64,000 nucleotides of DNA from an uncultured Paracoccaceae bacterium (GTDB taxonomy: Bacteria > Pseudomonadota > Alphaproteobacteria > Rhodobacterales > Rhodobacteraceae). Below the pieces are notes generated by a model that was not told the DNA's origin, searched no databases, and saw nothing but the letters and a program-made list of their open reading frames with translations. The stretch is from contig CANNCO010000001.1 of the NCBI GenBank assembly GCA_947503175.1, positions 372,001 to 436,000 of the forward strand, read 5' to 3'. The position numbers and the translations under genes were made by a program. Below are positions 27,154-36,312 of this stretch, in pieces. The number at the start of each line of letters is the position of its first letter. Position 1 is the first letter of the stretch.

Positions 27154-28359
27154 ATGACCCTTTCGAACGGCCGTTCCTGTCTTGCCATTCCTGGCCCCTC
27201 GGTGATGCCCGACCGGGTGCTGCGGGCGATGCACCGCGCCGCGCCGAACATCTATAGTGGCGCGCTTGTGGATATGGTCCCGGGGATCGTGGAAGACCTC
27301 AAGCTCGTGGCCCGGACCCGGCATCATGCGGCGATCTATATCGGCAATGGTCATGCGGCATGGGAGGCTGCGCTGTCCAACGTGTTTTCACGCGGAGACC
27401 GGGCGCTGACACTGTCGACCGGGCGATTTGCCCATTCCTGGACCGGCATGGCGCGTCGGATGGGCGTGACGGTCGACATTTTGGAGTTTGGGAAGCGCGC
27501 GCCGGTTGACCCTCGGGCGGTTGCGGAAGCGCTTGAGGCGGACACCGCTCACGAGATCAAGGCGGTGATGTGCGTTCAGGTGGATACGTCGACATCTGTT
27601 ATCAGTGATATTGCGGCGATCCGTGCCGCTATTGACAGCGTGGGGCATCCGGCGCTTTTGATGGTCGATTGCATCGCTTGTCTTGCCTGTGACCGGTTCG
27701 AGATGGACGGTTGGGGCGTCGATGTCATGGTTGCGGCCAGTCAGAAGGGTTTGATGACGCCGCCGGGGCTGGCGCTGGTTTTCTTCAATGAAAAGGCGGA
27801 TACGGCGCGGGAGACTGCGGACTGTGTGACCGAGTACTGGGATTGGCGCCCGCGGACGACACCCGCCAACTTCTCACAGTATTTCGATGGGACGGCGCCC
27901 ACGCACCATCTTTATGGACTGCGTGAAGCCCTTGATATGATCAAGGAAGAGGGGCTCGAGGCCGTCTGGGAACGGCATAGGGCGCTTGCAGAAGCCATCT
28001 GGGCGGCATGTGAGACATGGGGACAGGGCGGACCCTTGGAGATGAACATCTCCGATCGCGCGGACCGCAGTAATGCAGTCACGACACTGCGAATTGGCGC
28101 GCCGCGGGGAACGCAATTGCGTGAGTGGGTCGAGGCGAATGCGGGCGTGACGCTGGGCATCGGGCTTGAGATGGGCGACCCGGACGATCCTGGGAATGAC
28201 GGGTACTTCCGCATCGGCCATATGGGGCATGTGAACGCGCATATGGTGCTGGGCGTGCTTGGAGTGATCGAGGCTGGATTGCGTGCGAATGGGATTCCCT
28301 ACGGACCGGGTGCATTATCGGCGGCGGCAGAGGCGATCGCGGATCGGGTAGGGCGCTAG
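27154..28359 (+). CDS. Class V aminotransferase (serine/alanine-glyoxylate aminotransferase type)
   Basis: The 401-residue protein is a fold-type I PLP enzyme with the lysine in VAASQKGLM, the start AIPGPSVMPDRVL typical of AGXT-like enzymes, and LLMVDCIACLAC around the PLP-pyridine aspartate. Relatives transfer amino groups from serine or alanine to glyoxylate. AGGA lies about eight bases before the ATG. No serine-cycle genes are adjacent, so the substrate is open. Its stop overlaps the end of the small membrane-protein gene on the other strand. Confidence 0.85.
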   Translation: MTLSNGRSCLAIPGPSVMPDRVLRAMHRAAPNIYSGALVDMVPGIVEDLKLVARTRHHAAIYIGNGHAAWEAALSNVFSRGDRALTLSTGRFAHSWTGMARRMGVTVDILEFGKRAPVDPRAVAEALEADTAHEIKAVMCVQVDTSTSVISDIAAIRAAIDSVGHPALLMVDCIACLACDRFEMDGWGVDVMVAASQKGLMTPPGLALVFFNEKADTARETADCVTEYWDWRPRTTPANFSQYFDGTAPTHHLYGLREALDMIKEEGLEAVWERHRALAEAIWAACETWGQGGPLEMNISDRADRSNAVTTLRIGAPRGTQLREWVEANAGVTLGIGLEMGDPDDPGNDGYFRIGHMGHVNAHMVLGVLGVIEAGLRANGIPYGPGALSAAAEAIADRVGR

Positions 28360-28520
28360 TCCTTCCGGACGCGCCGGGCCTCTAGCACAATCGCGCGATC
28401 CGTGGCCCAGCTGATCAGAAGCGCTGCGGCAAAGCCCCAGAGCGCCCAGATCGTCATGAGGATCATCAGGCACAGCACGGTCGCGCTGACCAGAAAGGCG
28501 TTTGTATAGTCCTCGACCAT
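28356..28520 (-). CDS. Small membrane protein of 54 residues
   Basis: The translation starts MVEDYTNAFLVSATVLCLMI, continues through a second hydrophobic stretch (WALWGFAAALLISWA) and ends with the basic tail LEARRVRKD, that is, two closely spaced membrane segments with a positive C-terminus. AAGGA lies eight bases before the ATG, an excellent ribosome site. The stop overlaps the stop of the aminotransferase on the other strand. It is not recognised as a known family. The ribosome site and topology argue that it is real. Confidence 0.6.
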   Translation of the reverse strand: MVEDYTNAFLVSATVLCLMILMTIWALWGFAAALLISWATDRAIVLEARRVRKD

Positions 28521-28631
28521 GGTCCAGGTCCTTCGCGCTTATCCGACGGACAAAAGACTAGCGAAAGTAACGGCCAAGGCCAATCACATCCGCATCATCG
28601 GTCAAACTGGCAGGAAAACGCGAATACATCG

Positions 28632-29750
28632 TTAAGGTTTCGTCCGGGCATGAGCGGCCTTCAGCGCCCGTGGCAGGGCATTGGCAAATACTGCAAGGTC
28701 TGCATCGGTCCCGCAACTGACGCGGATGCAGCGGTCACCGGGCACGACAAAGGGCATCCGAACGAAGACACCATCCTCGACGAGTGCCGCCACAACGGCG
28801 CGGGCGAGGTTACCATCCGCGCCACAATCCATCGTCACGAAATTGGTGGCAGACGGCAAAGGGGAAAGCCCGTTTTCGCGCGCGATATCGCTGATCCTTT
28901 CGCGCGCAGTGAGGACGCGGGACTGCACAGATCGAAGCCAGTCCTTATCGTCAAGTGCTGCCAGCGCACCGGCCTGTGATATCCGGTTCATTCCGAAGTG
29001 ATTGCGGATCTTGTCGAATGCGCGGATCAGGTCGGGATGCCCGATTGCATAACCGACACGCGCACCAGCCATACCGTAAGCCTTTGAAAATGTCCGCATT
29101 CGGAGAAGGTTTGGGACGGTCGTGTCCAGCGGCGGTGCGGTGCCCTCGGGTGCGAATTCGACATAGGCCTCGTCAAGGATCAGGACCGTGTCGCCGGGAA
29201 TGTCGTCAATCAGCCGCTGGATCGTTGCCGTATCGTGCCACGATCCCATCGGATTGTCCGGGTTGGCGAAATAGGCGAGCTTTGCGCCCTTTTCCCTTGC
29301 CTTTTCGGCGATTGCCACCGGGTCTTCGTGGTCGTCGCGATAGGGCAGTTTCTCCAGAGTACCGCCATATCCCACGACATGATAGTTGAACGTCGGATAA
29401 GCGCCGTCCGAGGTGACCGCGACGTCGCCGGGGCCAATGAAAAGCCGCGCTGTGTAGCCCAGAATGCCGTCGATACCTTCACCAACAAGGATGCAATCGG
29501 GGTTAACGCCCAGTTCGCGGGCAAGCGCCTCTTTCAGATCGTGGTTTTCCGGATCGCCGTATTTCCAGACGTCCGATGCGGCCTGTTCCATCGCCGCAAC
29601 CGCACGGGGCGAGGGGCCGAAGACGCTTTCATTGGCGCCGAGACGGGTGGTGAACGGTGCGCCGCGCGCGCGTTCCTGCGCCTCCGGGCCGACGAAGGGC
29701 ACGGTGGCCGGCAGCGACTGAACAAGCGGCGTGTAGCGCGGCCCCGGCAT
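28632..29750 (-). CDS. HisC-like PLP-dependent aminotransferase
   Basis: The 372-residue class I/II aminotransferase resembles histidinol-phosphate aminotransferase: LGANESVFGPSP at the N-terminus, GEGIDGILGYTARL, FANPDNPMGSW, ILDEAYVEF and the PLP lysine in RTFSKAYGMAGARVGY. Several HisC-like paralogues usually occur in this group, some acting on aromatic acids, so histidine synthesis is not certain. It starts three bases after the valS stop and is probably cotranscribed with it. Confidence 0.88.
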   Translation of the reverse strand: MPGPRYTPLVQSLPATVPFVGPEAQERARGAPFTTRLGANESVFGPSPRAVAAMEQAASDVWKYGDPENHDLKEALARELGVNPDCILVGEGIDGILGYTARLFIGPGDVAVTSDGAYPTFNYHVVGYGGTLEKLPYRDDHEDPVAIAEKAREKGAKLAYFANPDNPMGSWHDTATIQRLIDDIPGDTVLILDEAYVEFAPEGTAPPLDTTVPNLLRMRTFSKAYGMAGARVGYAIGHPDLIRAFDKIRNHFGMNRISQAGALAALDDKDWLRSVQSRVLTARERISDIARENGLSPLPSATNFVTMDCGADGNLARAVVAALVEDGVFVRMPFVVPGDRCIRVSCGTDADLAVFANALPRALKAAHARTKP

Positions 29751-29753
29751 GGG

Positions 29754-32700
29754 TCAGCCGATATCCGCGAGGCGGGCGAGCGCGGTGTCAAGGCGTTGAA
29801 GTTCCGCCTCTTTTTCGGCAGCAAGAGTGCGGGTTTCCTCGACCACATCCTCAGGCGCGCTTTCGATGAACTTGGGGTTCTTCAACCGCCCATTCAGGCC
29901 CGCAAGCTCCTTTTCGACCTTCTGTTTCGCCTTATCAAGCCGGGCCTTTTCGGCATCTACGTCGATGATATCGGCGAGCGGCAGGGCGAAGGTGCCGCCC
30001 GGAACAGTGATCGTTGCCGCGCCCTTAGGTGCGTCTGTCGAAACCGTCACGCTTTCGATCCGCGCAAGCCGTTGAATAAGCGTAGCATTTGCATCCCACG
30101 CGGCCCGACCGGCGGCATCGAGTTCAAGCTGAAGCAATGGCACCTTCAGGCCCGCCGGAACGTTCATCTCACCCCGAACCGACCGGACGGCCTCGATGAT
30201 CTGGATCACCCAGTTGAGTTCTGTATCAGCCTTTTCATCAACAAGATCAGATGCTTGATAGGTCGGCCAATCGGCGTGAACCAGCATCTTGTCGCGTTTC
30301 GCGGTCTGGCCCCAAAGCTCTTCGGTGATGAACGGCATGATCGGGTGCAGAAGGATCAGGCACTGATCCAGAACCCAGGCCATGCTTTCACGCGTTTCCG
30401 CAATGATTTCATCATCTTCCGAGCCGAAGAGCGGTTTCGCAAACTCGATATACCAGTCGCAGACCTTGCCCCAGACGAAGGCGTAAAGCGCGTTGGCGGC
30501 ATCGTTGAACCGGTAGGCGCCAAGCGCCTGATCCACCTCTTCGCGGACCTTCGCGGTCTCGCCGATGATCCAGCGATTGACCGGATTTCTCGCATGCGGA
30601 ACCGATGCGGAAACCATGCGCATACCATGCGCATTGAAAACCTCATTCATCTCGGCAAAGCGAAACGCGTTCCAGAGCTTCGTGCCGAAATTCCGGTAGC
30701 CGGCGATGCGTTGGGTCGAGAGCCGCAGGTCGCGCCCCATGGCGGCCATGGAGGTAAGCGTAAAGCGCACGGCATCCGCCCCGAACTCATCGACAAGATC
30801 GAGGGGGTCAAGGACGTTGCCCAGCGATTTCGACATCTTCTTGCCCTTCTCGTCGCGGACAAGCGCGTGGACATAGACGGTGTCGAAGGGTCTTTGCCCG
30901 ACCACTGCGTATTGCATCATCATCATCCGGGCGACCCAGAAGAAGATGATGTCGAACCCGGTGATCAGGACGGAGGTGGGGAAGTACTTCCTCAGCGCCT
31001 CCGTTTCCTCGGGCCAGCCCAGCGTACCGATAGGCCAGAGGCCGGATGAGAACCAGGTGTCGAGGACGTCGGGGTCGCGACCGATCGCAATCGTATACGT
31101 CCCACTCATTCCGTAGAATTCGTTGAACAACTTGCCCGACAAAGATGCCCCTTTGTAGTCAGTCTCGGTCCACTCGGAGATTTCGACGTCCATCCCATAG
31201 TAGGCTTCTGCTTTCGACCGAGCCTCCTCAAACGAGGCACCACAGAATGGTATTAGGCCGGTCGAAGCGGTGATCGCTCCGCGCTCTTCCAGCTCAGACC
31301 AAACGCCTTTTACGGCTTCGGCGTGATCTGTCGCATTCTGATCGTTGGCTGCGGGGTAATTGGCGACCACCTCGCGGAGCGTTTCCAACTCCTCCGACAG
31401 ATTGTCTTTCTTCTTCGGCCCATACCAAACCGGGATCTGGTGCCCCCACCACAGCTGGCGCGAGATGCACCAAGGCTCGATGTTCTCCAGCCAGTGGAAA
31501 TACACCTTCTTGTCGCCCTCGGGCAGGATCTGCACGGTGCCATCCTTCACCGCGTCGATGGCGGGCTGCACGATCTTGGCGGTGTCCACGAACCACTGAT
31601 CGGTCAGATAGGGCTCGATTGCGACCTTGGACCGGTCGCCATGGGGCACCATGTGCCGGTCGGGGTCGATCCCGTCGAGCCAGCCTTCTTCGGTCGCGGT
31701 CTGGACGATCCAGTCGCGTGCCTCGTAGCGGTCGATGCCGTCCAGCGCCTCGATCAGCCGGGCCACACCGTCAGGGTCGGCCCCCTCGGAGAACTCCGCG
31801 TTACCTTTCAGGAACATGCCCGCCCGTGTCGTCATCACGTTGATCGAGGGCAGGCCGGTGCGCGCGCCCACGTCGCGGTCGTTGAAATCGTGGGCCGGGG
31901 TCATCTTGACCGCGCCCGTGCCCTTTTCCGGGTCAGCATAGCTGTCGGCAACAATCGGTATCGAACGCCCGACCAGCGGCAGTCGCACGGTCTTGCCCAC
32001 AAGGTGCGTGTAGCGGTCATCGTCGGGATGAACGGCAACGCCCGTATCGCCCAGCATCGTTTCGGGCCGCGTGGTGGCCACTGTCAGGTAGTCGCGCGTC
32101 TCGGTCGCGGTGACATTGCCGTCTTCGTCGAACTCGATCGGGTGCTCGTAGGTCTCGCCATTCTCAAGCCGGTAGCGCAGGCGCCACATATGCCCGTCAA
32201 CCTCCACCTGCTCGACCTCGAGATCGGAAATCGCTGTTTCGAAATGCGGGTCCCAGTTCACCAGCCGCTTGCCGCGATAGATCAGGCCCTTTTCGTACAT
32301 ATCTACGAAAACCCGGATCACCGCGTCGTGGAAATTGCCCTCTTCGCCAGCAGGCGCGTTGGGCGCGCCCGACATGGTGAACGCCTCGCGCGACCAGTCG
32401 CAGGACGCGCCAAGGCGTTCAAGCTGGCCCCGAATGTTGCCGCGGGATTCGACCTTTTGCCGCCAGACCCGGTCGGTGAACTTTTCGCGCCCCATCTCGC
32501 GGCGCGTCATGTTCCCTTCTTTCAGCAACTCGCGCTCGACGACCATCTGCGTGGCGATGCCTGCGTGGTCTGTGCCGGGCTGCCAGAGGGTGTCGAAGCC
32601 GCGCATCCGATGCCAGCGCGTCAGGATGTCCTGCAAGGTGTTGTTGAAAGCATGGCCCATGTGAAGCGCGCCCGTCACGTTGGGCGGGGGGATCATGATG

Positions 32701-32816
32701 CAGAAGGTTTCGTCGCGCGAGGCATTTGCGCCCGCACGGAATGCGCCCGCCTTTTCCCATTCGGCATAAATCCGGGGTTCGGCCGCTTTGGCGTCGAAGG
32801 TTTTTTCCATTGTCAT
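29754..32816 (-). CDS. valS: Valyl-tRNA synthetase with an enlarged insert
   Basis: ValS charges tRNA-Val. The HIGH motif lies in [14 protein letters not shown], the KMSKS motif in [11 protein letters not shown], and there is a C-terminal coiled coil (from about residue 955). At 1020 residues it is longer than the E. coli enzyme (951). Much of the excess is a stretch of roughly 80-110 residues between HQIPVWYGP and [11 protein letters not shown], where usual enzymes have about 35. ATG 32816 and 32810 are both possible starts. It is followed by the HisC-like gene. Confidence 0.97.
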   Translation of the reverse strand: MTMEKTFDAKAAEPRIYAEWEKAGAFRAGANASRDETFCIMIPPPNVTGALHMGHAFNNTLQDILTRWHRMRGFDTLWQPGTDHAGIATQMVVERELLKEGNMTRREMGREKFTDRVWRQKVESRGNIRGQLERLGASCDWSREAFTMSGAPNAPAGEEGNFHDAVIRVFVDMYEKGLIYRGKRLVNWDPHFETAISDLEVEQVEVDGHMWRLRYRLENGETYEHPIEFDEDGNVTATETRDYLTVATTRPETMLGDTGVAVHPDDDRYTHLVGKTVRLPLVGRSIPIVADSYADPEKGTGAVKMTPAHDFNDRDVGARTGLPSINVMTTRAGMFLKGNAEFSEGADPDGVARLIEALDGIDRYEARDWIVQTATEEGWLDGIDPDRHMVPHGDRSKVAIEPYLTDQWFVDTAKIVQPAIDAVKDGTVQILPEGDKKVYFHWLENIEPWCISRQLWWGHQIPVWYGPKKKDNLSEELETLREVVANYPAANDQNATDHAEAVKGVWSELEERGAITASTGLIPFCGASFEEARSKAEAYYGMDVEISEWTETDYKGASLSGKLFNEFYGMSGTYTIAIGRDPDVLDTWFSSGLWPIGTLGWPEETEALRKYFPTSVLITGFDIIFFWVARMMMMQYAVVGQRPFDTVYVHALVRDEKGKKMSKSLGNVLDPLDLVDEFGADAVRFTLTSMAAMGRDLRLSTQRIAGYRNFGTKLWNAFRFAEMNEVFNAHGMRMVSASVPHARNPVNRWIIGETAKVREEVDQALGAYRFNDAANALYAFVWGKVCDWYIEFAKPLFGSEDDEIIAETRESMAWVLDQCLILLHPIMPFITEELWGQTAKRDKMLVHADWPTYQASDLVDEKADTELNWVIQIIEAVRSVRGEMNVPAGLKVPLLQLELDAAGRAAWDANATLIQRLARIESVTVSTDAPKGAATITVPGGTFALPLADIIDVDAEKARLDKAKQKVEKELAGLNGRLKNPKFIESAPEDVVEETRTLAAEKEAELQRLDTALARLADIG

Positions 32817-32917
32817 CGTTCCCAATCGCTCGGGCGCCGGTCTAGCGAAGCATGGGGGGAAGGGAAAGACGCCAGCCCCTTCGTCTTGTCAAAAATACGC
32901 AAAGTCCGCCCCTTGGA

Positions 32918-33349
32918 TCACATGCCGCGGTCGATCCGTGTGGACAGGTGGATCAGGCTTTCCGAACTGCGGATGCCGGGGATCGCTCCGATCGTGTCCA
33001 GAACCCGGTCCAGGACCTCGGTCGATGGTGTGGTCAGAAATACGATCAGGTCGTAGCGCCCGGTCGTCGTGTGGACGCGTGTGACCTCTGGCATGACTTT
33101 CAGGCGCGACAGAACCTGTGGCGTGGCGCGGGGTTCGACCTGAACAAGGGCTGTGGCCTGTACTCTAGTGGCGGTCGCCGAGCCGCCCAGGCGGAGCGTA
33201 TAGCCCGCGATCACACCCGTCACCTCAAGCCGCTCAAGCCGGGCCTGAATTGTCGAGCGGGCAACGCCCAGCTTCTTGGCGATATTTGCCACGGGCATCC
33301 GGGCGTTCGCCGAGAGCAGACTGATCATTTGCGTGTCGAGATCATCCAT
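32918..33349 (-). CDS. Lrp/AsnC family transcriptional regulator
   Basis: The 143-residue protein has an N-terminal helix-turn-helix (LDTQMISLLSANARMPVANI, then ARSTIQARLERLE) and a C-terminal RAM ligand-binding domain (about residues 60-140) with TGRYDLIVFL. Lrp-family proteins sense amino acids. It is divergent from ornithine decarboxylase and probably controls it. ATG at 33349 has AAGG about ten bases upstream; ATG at 33370 lacks a ribosome site and lies within the inverted repeat at 33361-33382, so the shorter form is preferred. Confidence 0.9.
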   Translation of the reverse strand: MDDLDTQMISLLSANARMPVANIAKKLGVARSTIQARLERLEVTGVIAGYTLRLGGSATATRVQATALVQVEPRATPQVLSRLKVMPEVTRVHTTTGRYDLIVFLTTPSTEVLDRVLDTIGAIPGIRSSESLIHLSTRIDRGM

Positions 33350-33360
33350 ATTGACCGGCC

Positions 33361-33382
33361 TTTTCGTCATTTTGACCGAAAA
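33361..33382. promoter_or_regulatory. Inverted repeat in the lrp-odc divergent region, candidate Lrp operator
   Basis: TTTTCG (33361-33366) and CGAAAA (33377-33382) flank ten bases containing TCA and TGA in mirrored positions. It sits 12-33 bases upstream of the regulator start and 90 bases from the decarboxylase start, suitable for control of both. AT-rich imperfect palindromes are usual for Lrp-type sites. Confidence 0.4.
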
Positions 33383-33471
33383 TACCGTTGAAACCGGCAG
33401 ATGAACAGAGCAAATCCGCACTGTCCCGACCGATCATGGAAAGGCAGTCAACCAATAGGACCAAAGTATCG

Positions 33472-34611
33472 ATGAGCCGTTTTCCCGCCATATGGCCCTC
33501 CGCTGTTTCGCATCTTTATGCAACCTCGCCGGATCACCCGGTTCTCTACTTTGCGCCCTCTGTTCTGCAGGCGACCGCGCGCCGGTTCATCACCGGGTTT
33601 CCGGGCCTTGTAACCTTCGCGGTCAAGGCCAATGACGAGCGTGCGGTTCTGGAGAACCTCGCTGCGGCTGGCATGACGGCGTTTGACGTGGCCTCTCCGG
33701 ACGAGATGGTGAAGGTGCGCGCAGTCTCGTCGCAAGCGGTGCTGCACTACAACAATCCGGTGCGTTCCAAACGCGAGATCGTCTTTGCCCGCGATATGGG
33801 CGTGGCCTCGTGGTCGGTCGACGAGATGGGTGAGTTGGAGAAGATCGCGGCCCTGGTGCCCGCCGATGGCGTTGAAATCTCGGTGCGGCTCAAGCTGCCG
33901 GTCAAGGGCGCGGCCTATGATTTCGGCTCGAAATTCGGGGCGTCGCCTGCGCGCTGTGTGGAGCTTCTGGCCCGCGCGGTCGAGTTGGGTTTCACGCCCT
34001 CGATGACCTTCCATCCCGGCACCCAGTGCGAAGACCCCGAAGCCTGGACCAAATACATCGGTGAGATTGCCGGGGCGGCGCGGGCGGCAAATGTGCGTCT
34101 GGCGCGGCTGAACGTTGGTGGCGGGTTTCCGTCGCATCGCGCCGGAGAAGCGCCCGATCTGGAGCGCATCTTCGACGTGATCGCAACCGCAGTCGATGCG
34201 GCTTTCGGAGCCGATGCGCCCGCCCTTGTCTGCGAGCCGGGTCGGGCGATGGTGGCCGAGGCGTTCAGCCTGTGCTGCCGGGTCAAATCCTTGCGCGAAG
34301 ACGGATCGGTCTTCGTCAACGACGGTATTTATGGCGGTCTGGCGGAGGCGGTTATTCTGGGCTCGGTCGACCGCATTCGCGTTCTGGATGGTGACGGGCG
34401 CGACCGGAACGGCGCACGGTCGCCTCGTGTGATTTTTGGACCGACCTGCGACAGCCTTGACCGTTTGCCGGGTGAGGTGCCGCTGCCGGTATCGATGGAA
34501 GAGGATGATTTCATCCTGTTTGCCGGGATGGGTGCTTATTCGACGGCGACCAATACAAGGTTCAATGGCTACGGTGCCTTCGATATCGTCACGATCGGTT
34601 CCGTAGCCTGA
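33472..34611 (+). CDS. Ornithine/lysine decarboxylase, fold III (alanine-racemase-like)
   Basis: The 379-residue protein is a group IV decarboxylase: FAVKANDERAVL carries the PLP lysine (about residue 50), followed by FDVASPDEM, the histidine in TFHPGTQ, GGGFPSHR, CEPGRAMVAEA and GPTCDSLDRL with the catalytic cysteine from the partner subunit. It makes putrescine (or cadaverine) for polyamine synthesis. AGGA lies ten bases before ATG 33472; upstream in-frame residues are not family-like. It is divergent from the Lrp regulator. Confidence 0.92.
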   Translation: MSRFPAIWPSAVSHLYATSPDHPVLYFAPSVLQATARRFITGFPGLVTFAVKANDERAVLENLAAAGMTAFDVASPDEMVKVRAVSSQAVLHYNNPVRSKREIVFARDMGVASWSVDEMGELEKIAALVPADGVEISVRLKLPVKGAAYDFGSKFGASPARCVELLARAVELGFTPSMTFHPGTQCEDPEAWTKYIGEIAGAARAANVRLARLNVGGGFPSHRAGEAPDLERIFDVIATAVDAAFGADAPALVCEPGRAMVAEAFSLCCRVKSLREDGSVFVNDGIYGGLAEAVILGSVDRIRVLDGDGRDRNGARSPRVIFGPTCDSLDRLPGEVPLPVSMEEDDFILFAGMGAYSTATNTRFNGYGAFDIVTIGSVA

Positions 34612-34688
34612 ACGAAATAAAGCGTCACGCAGAAGTTTCTTTGTTGTGAACCTTTTGCCGACCATATTGAAGCCATGTCATACGACCC

Positions 34689-35819
34689 ATGCAGAACAGC
34701 GTCATGGGGCTGACCAAGGCGCTCCGCGGGCTGTTTGCCCGATTTGGCCGGTCCGAGCAGACAATCGCTCGGCCGGTCCGGGGGGCTCGTGATCATGTCA
34801 TTGTCGTCGATGGGACGATGTCGTCGCTCACCGAAGGGTGCGAGACGAATGCAGGCCTGACCTACAAGCTTGCTCGTGAAGCTGCGTCCCGCTCGGGAAG
34901 TTCGGTCCGCTATGAGGGTGGGGTGCAGTGGCACACGTGGCGGCATACGCTCGACATTATCGAAGGACGTGGGATCAACCGTCAGATCCGGAGGATGTAC
35001 GGGTTTCTGGCGTCGCGCTATCGCCCCGGGGACCGGATTTTCCTGATTGGCTATTCGCGCGGGGCCTATGCGGTGCGGTCGCTGGCGGGCGTCATCGACC
35101 GGGTGGGGCTTTTGAAGGCGGAACATGCGACCGAAAGGAACATTCGCATCGCCTATCGCCATTACGAGAGGGCGATCTGCGGAACAGCGCATAATGCATT
35201 TGTGCGCAAGTTCTGCCACGCCGAGGCCCCGATCGAGATGGTGGGCGTCTGGGACACAGTGAAGGCTTTGGGGTTCCGCGCGCCCGTTGCGTGGCGCTTT
35301 GCCGAAAAGCAGCACGCGTTTCACAACCACGCGCTGGGTCCGGCGATCCGGCATGGCTATCACGCGCTTGCGCTGGACGAGACACGCGAAGCCTTTTTGC
35401 CGGTTCTGTGGGAATGCCCTGACGGGTGGACGGGTAAAGCCGAACAGGTGTGGTTCAAGGGCACCCATGGCGATGTGGGCGGTCAGCTGAGCGGAGTTCA
35501 GGCGGCACGCCCTTTGGCGAATATCCCGCTGGTCTGGATGCTGGAACGGGCCGAAGACTGTGGTCTTGTCCTGCCAGACGGTTGGCGTGCGCGGTTCCCG
35601 ATGGATGCGAATGCGCCAAGTGTCGGGACCTATCGGGGTTGGGGGAAGTTCTTTCTGTTTCGATCTCCGAGAACGGTCGGGCGCGATCCATCGGAGTCGA
35701 TCCATCCCACTGCTGCGCCGGCGGAGATGCGCATCCGGGTACGGGACCGGATCGTGACGCTGGGGCGCGCGAGCGCCGCCGGGATCAGGTCTTCGCTGAC
35801 ATCACGATACAAGTGGTAG
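34689..35819 (+). CDS. DUF2235 alpha/beta-hydrolase
   Basis: The 376-residue protein has the DUF2235 fold: HVIVVDGTMSSL near the N-terminus, the nucleophile elbow GYSRGAYAVRSLAG, GVWDTVKALG supplying an aspartate and WFKGTHGDVGGQ supplying the histidine, a complete Ser-Asp-His set. Some DUF2235 proteins are type VI phospholipase effectors (Tle1), but no VgrG, PAAR or immunity gene is adjacent, so a housekeeping hydrolase is more likely. ATG at 34704 is an alternative start. It overlaps the PaaI gene by 35 bases at the 3' end. Confidence 0.85.
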   Translation: MQNSVMGLTKALRGLFARFGRSEQTIARPVRGARDHVIVVDGTMSSLTEGCETNAGLTYKLAREAASRSGSSVRYEGGVQWHTWRHTLDIIEGRGINRQIRRMYGFLASRYRPGDRIFLIGYSRGAYAVRSLAGVIDRVGLLKAEHATERNIRIAYRHYERAICGTAHNAFVRKFCHAEAPIEMVGVWDTVKALGFRAPVAWRFAEKQHAFHNHALGPAIRHGYHALALDETREAFLPVLWECPDGWTGKAEQVWFKGTHGDVGGQLSGVQAARPLANIPLVWMLERAEDCGLVLPDGWRARFPMDANAPSVGTYRGWGKFFLFRSPRTVGRDPSESIHPTAAPAEMRIRVRDRIVTLGRASAAGIRSSLTSRYKW

Positions 35820-36243
35820 ACCCGGTGGCGTAGAGCCGTCCATCCTCGACACCCCGGATTTCCCCAATCGCGACGGCCGTTGACCGACCCCCATGTTGAA
35901 CCTGAGCCCGGGCCTCGACCTCGGTTCCCAGCGGTATCGCACGGGTCAGGTTTATCTTGTATTCCAATGTCGTATAGACCTGACCGGCCTCAAGCACCGA
36001 CTGGACGGCACAGCCCATCGCGGAGTCGAGAAGCGTCCCGTACCAGCCGCCATGGACTGCGCCGCGCGGGTTCAGGACGTTGTCGCCGGGGGTGCCCTGA
36101 AACACCACCGCGCCGCGCACAGCCTCGGTCAGGCGGATGTTTGCCGTGTATGCCATCGTGGGACCGGGCAAGTCGCCGGCCTTCATGGCCAGAAGAAGAT
36201 CGAGGCCGGAGCGGTTCAGATGATCGGGCTGCGTGTCGTGCAT
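35785..36243 (-). CDS. PaaI-family hotdog thioesterase
   Basis: The 152-residue protein has one hotdog domain with NPRGAVHGGWYGTLLDSAMG, the conserved HGG motif and helix of PaaI-type acyl-CoA thioesterases, then TTLEYKINLTRAI. It hydrolyses an acyl- or aryl-CoA; the substrate is unknown. Its start directly follows the T-rich end of the metF terminator, and its ribosome site (GGA) falls in that hairpin. The 3' end overlaps the DUF2235 gene. Confidence 0.9.
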   Translation of the reverse strand: MHDTQPDHLNRSGLDLLLAMKAGDLPGPTMAYTANIRLTEAVRGAVVFQGTPGDNVLNPRGAVHGGWYGTLLDSAMGCAVQSVLEAGQVYTTLEYKINLTRAIPLGTEVEARAQVQHGGRSTAVAIGEIRGVEDGRLYATGSTTCIVMSAKT

Positions 36244-36279
36244 AAAAGAGGTCCGCCGGAAAAGTGTTCGCGGCGGACC
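36244..36279 (-). terminator. Intrinsic terminator after metF, abutting the PaaI gene
   Basis: On the minus strand GGTCCGCCG (36279-36271) pairs perfectly with CGGCGGACC (36258-36250) across a 12-base loop, followed by TCTTTT immediately before the PaaI ATG. It lies about 35 bases after the metF stop. Read-through would place the PaaI ribosome site inside the stem. Confidence 0.65.
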
Positions 36280-36312
36280 CTAGTGGGAGTGCGAATTGGG
36301 TTCAATCGCGGG

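Noticed and set aside
34689-35819. Type VI lipase effector (Tle1)
   Set aside because: No VgrG, PAAR, DUF4123 adaptor or immunity gene lies beside it; only the domain is shared.
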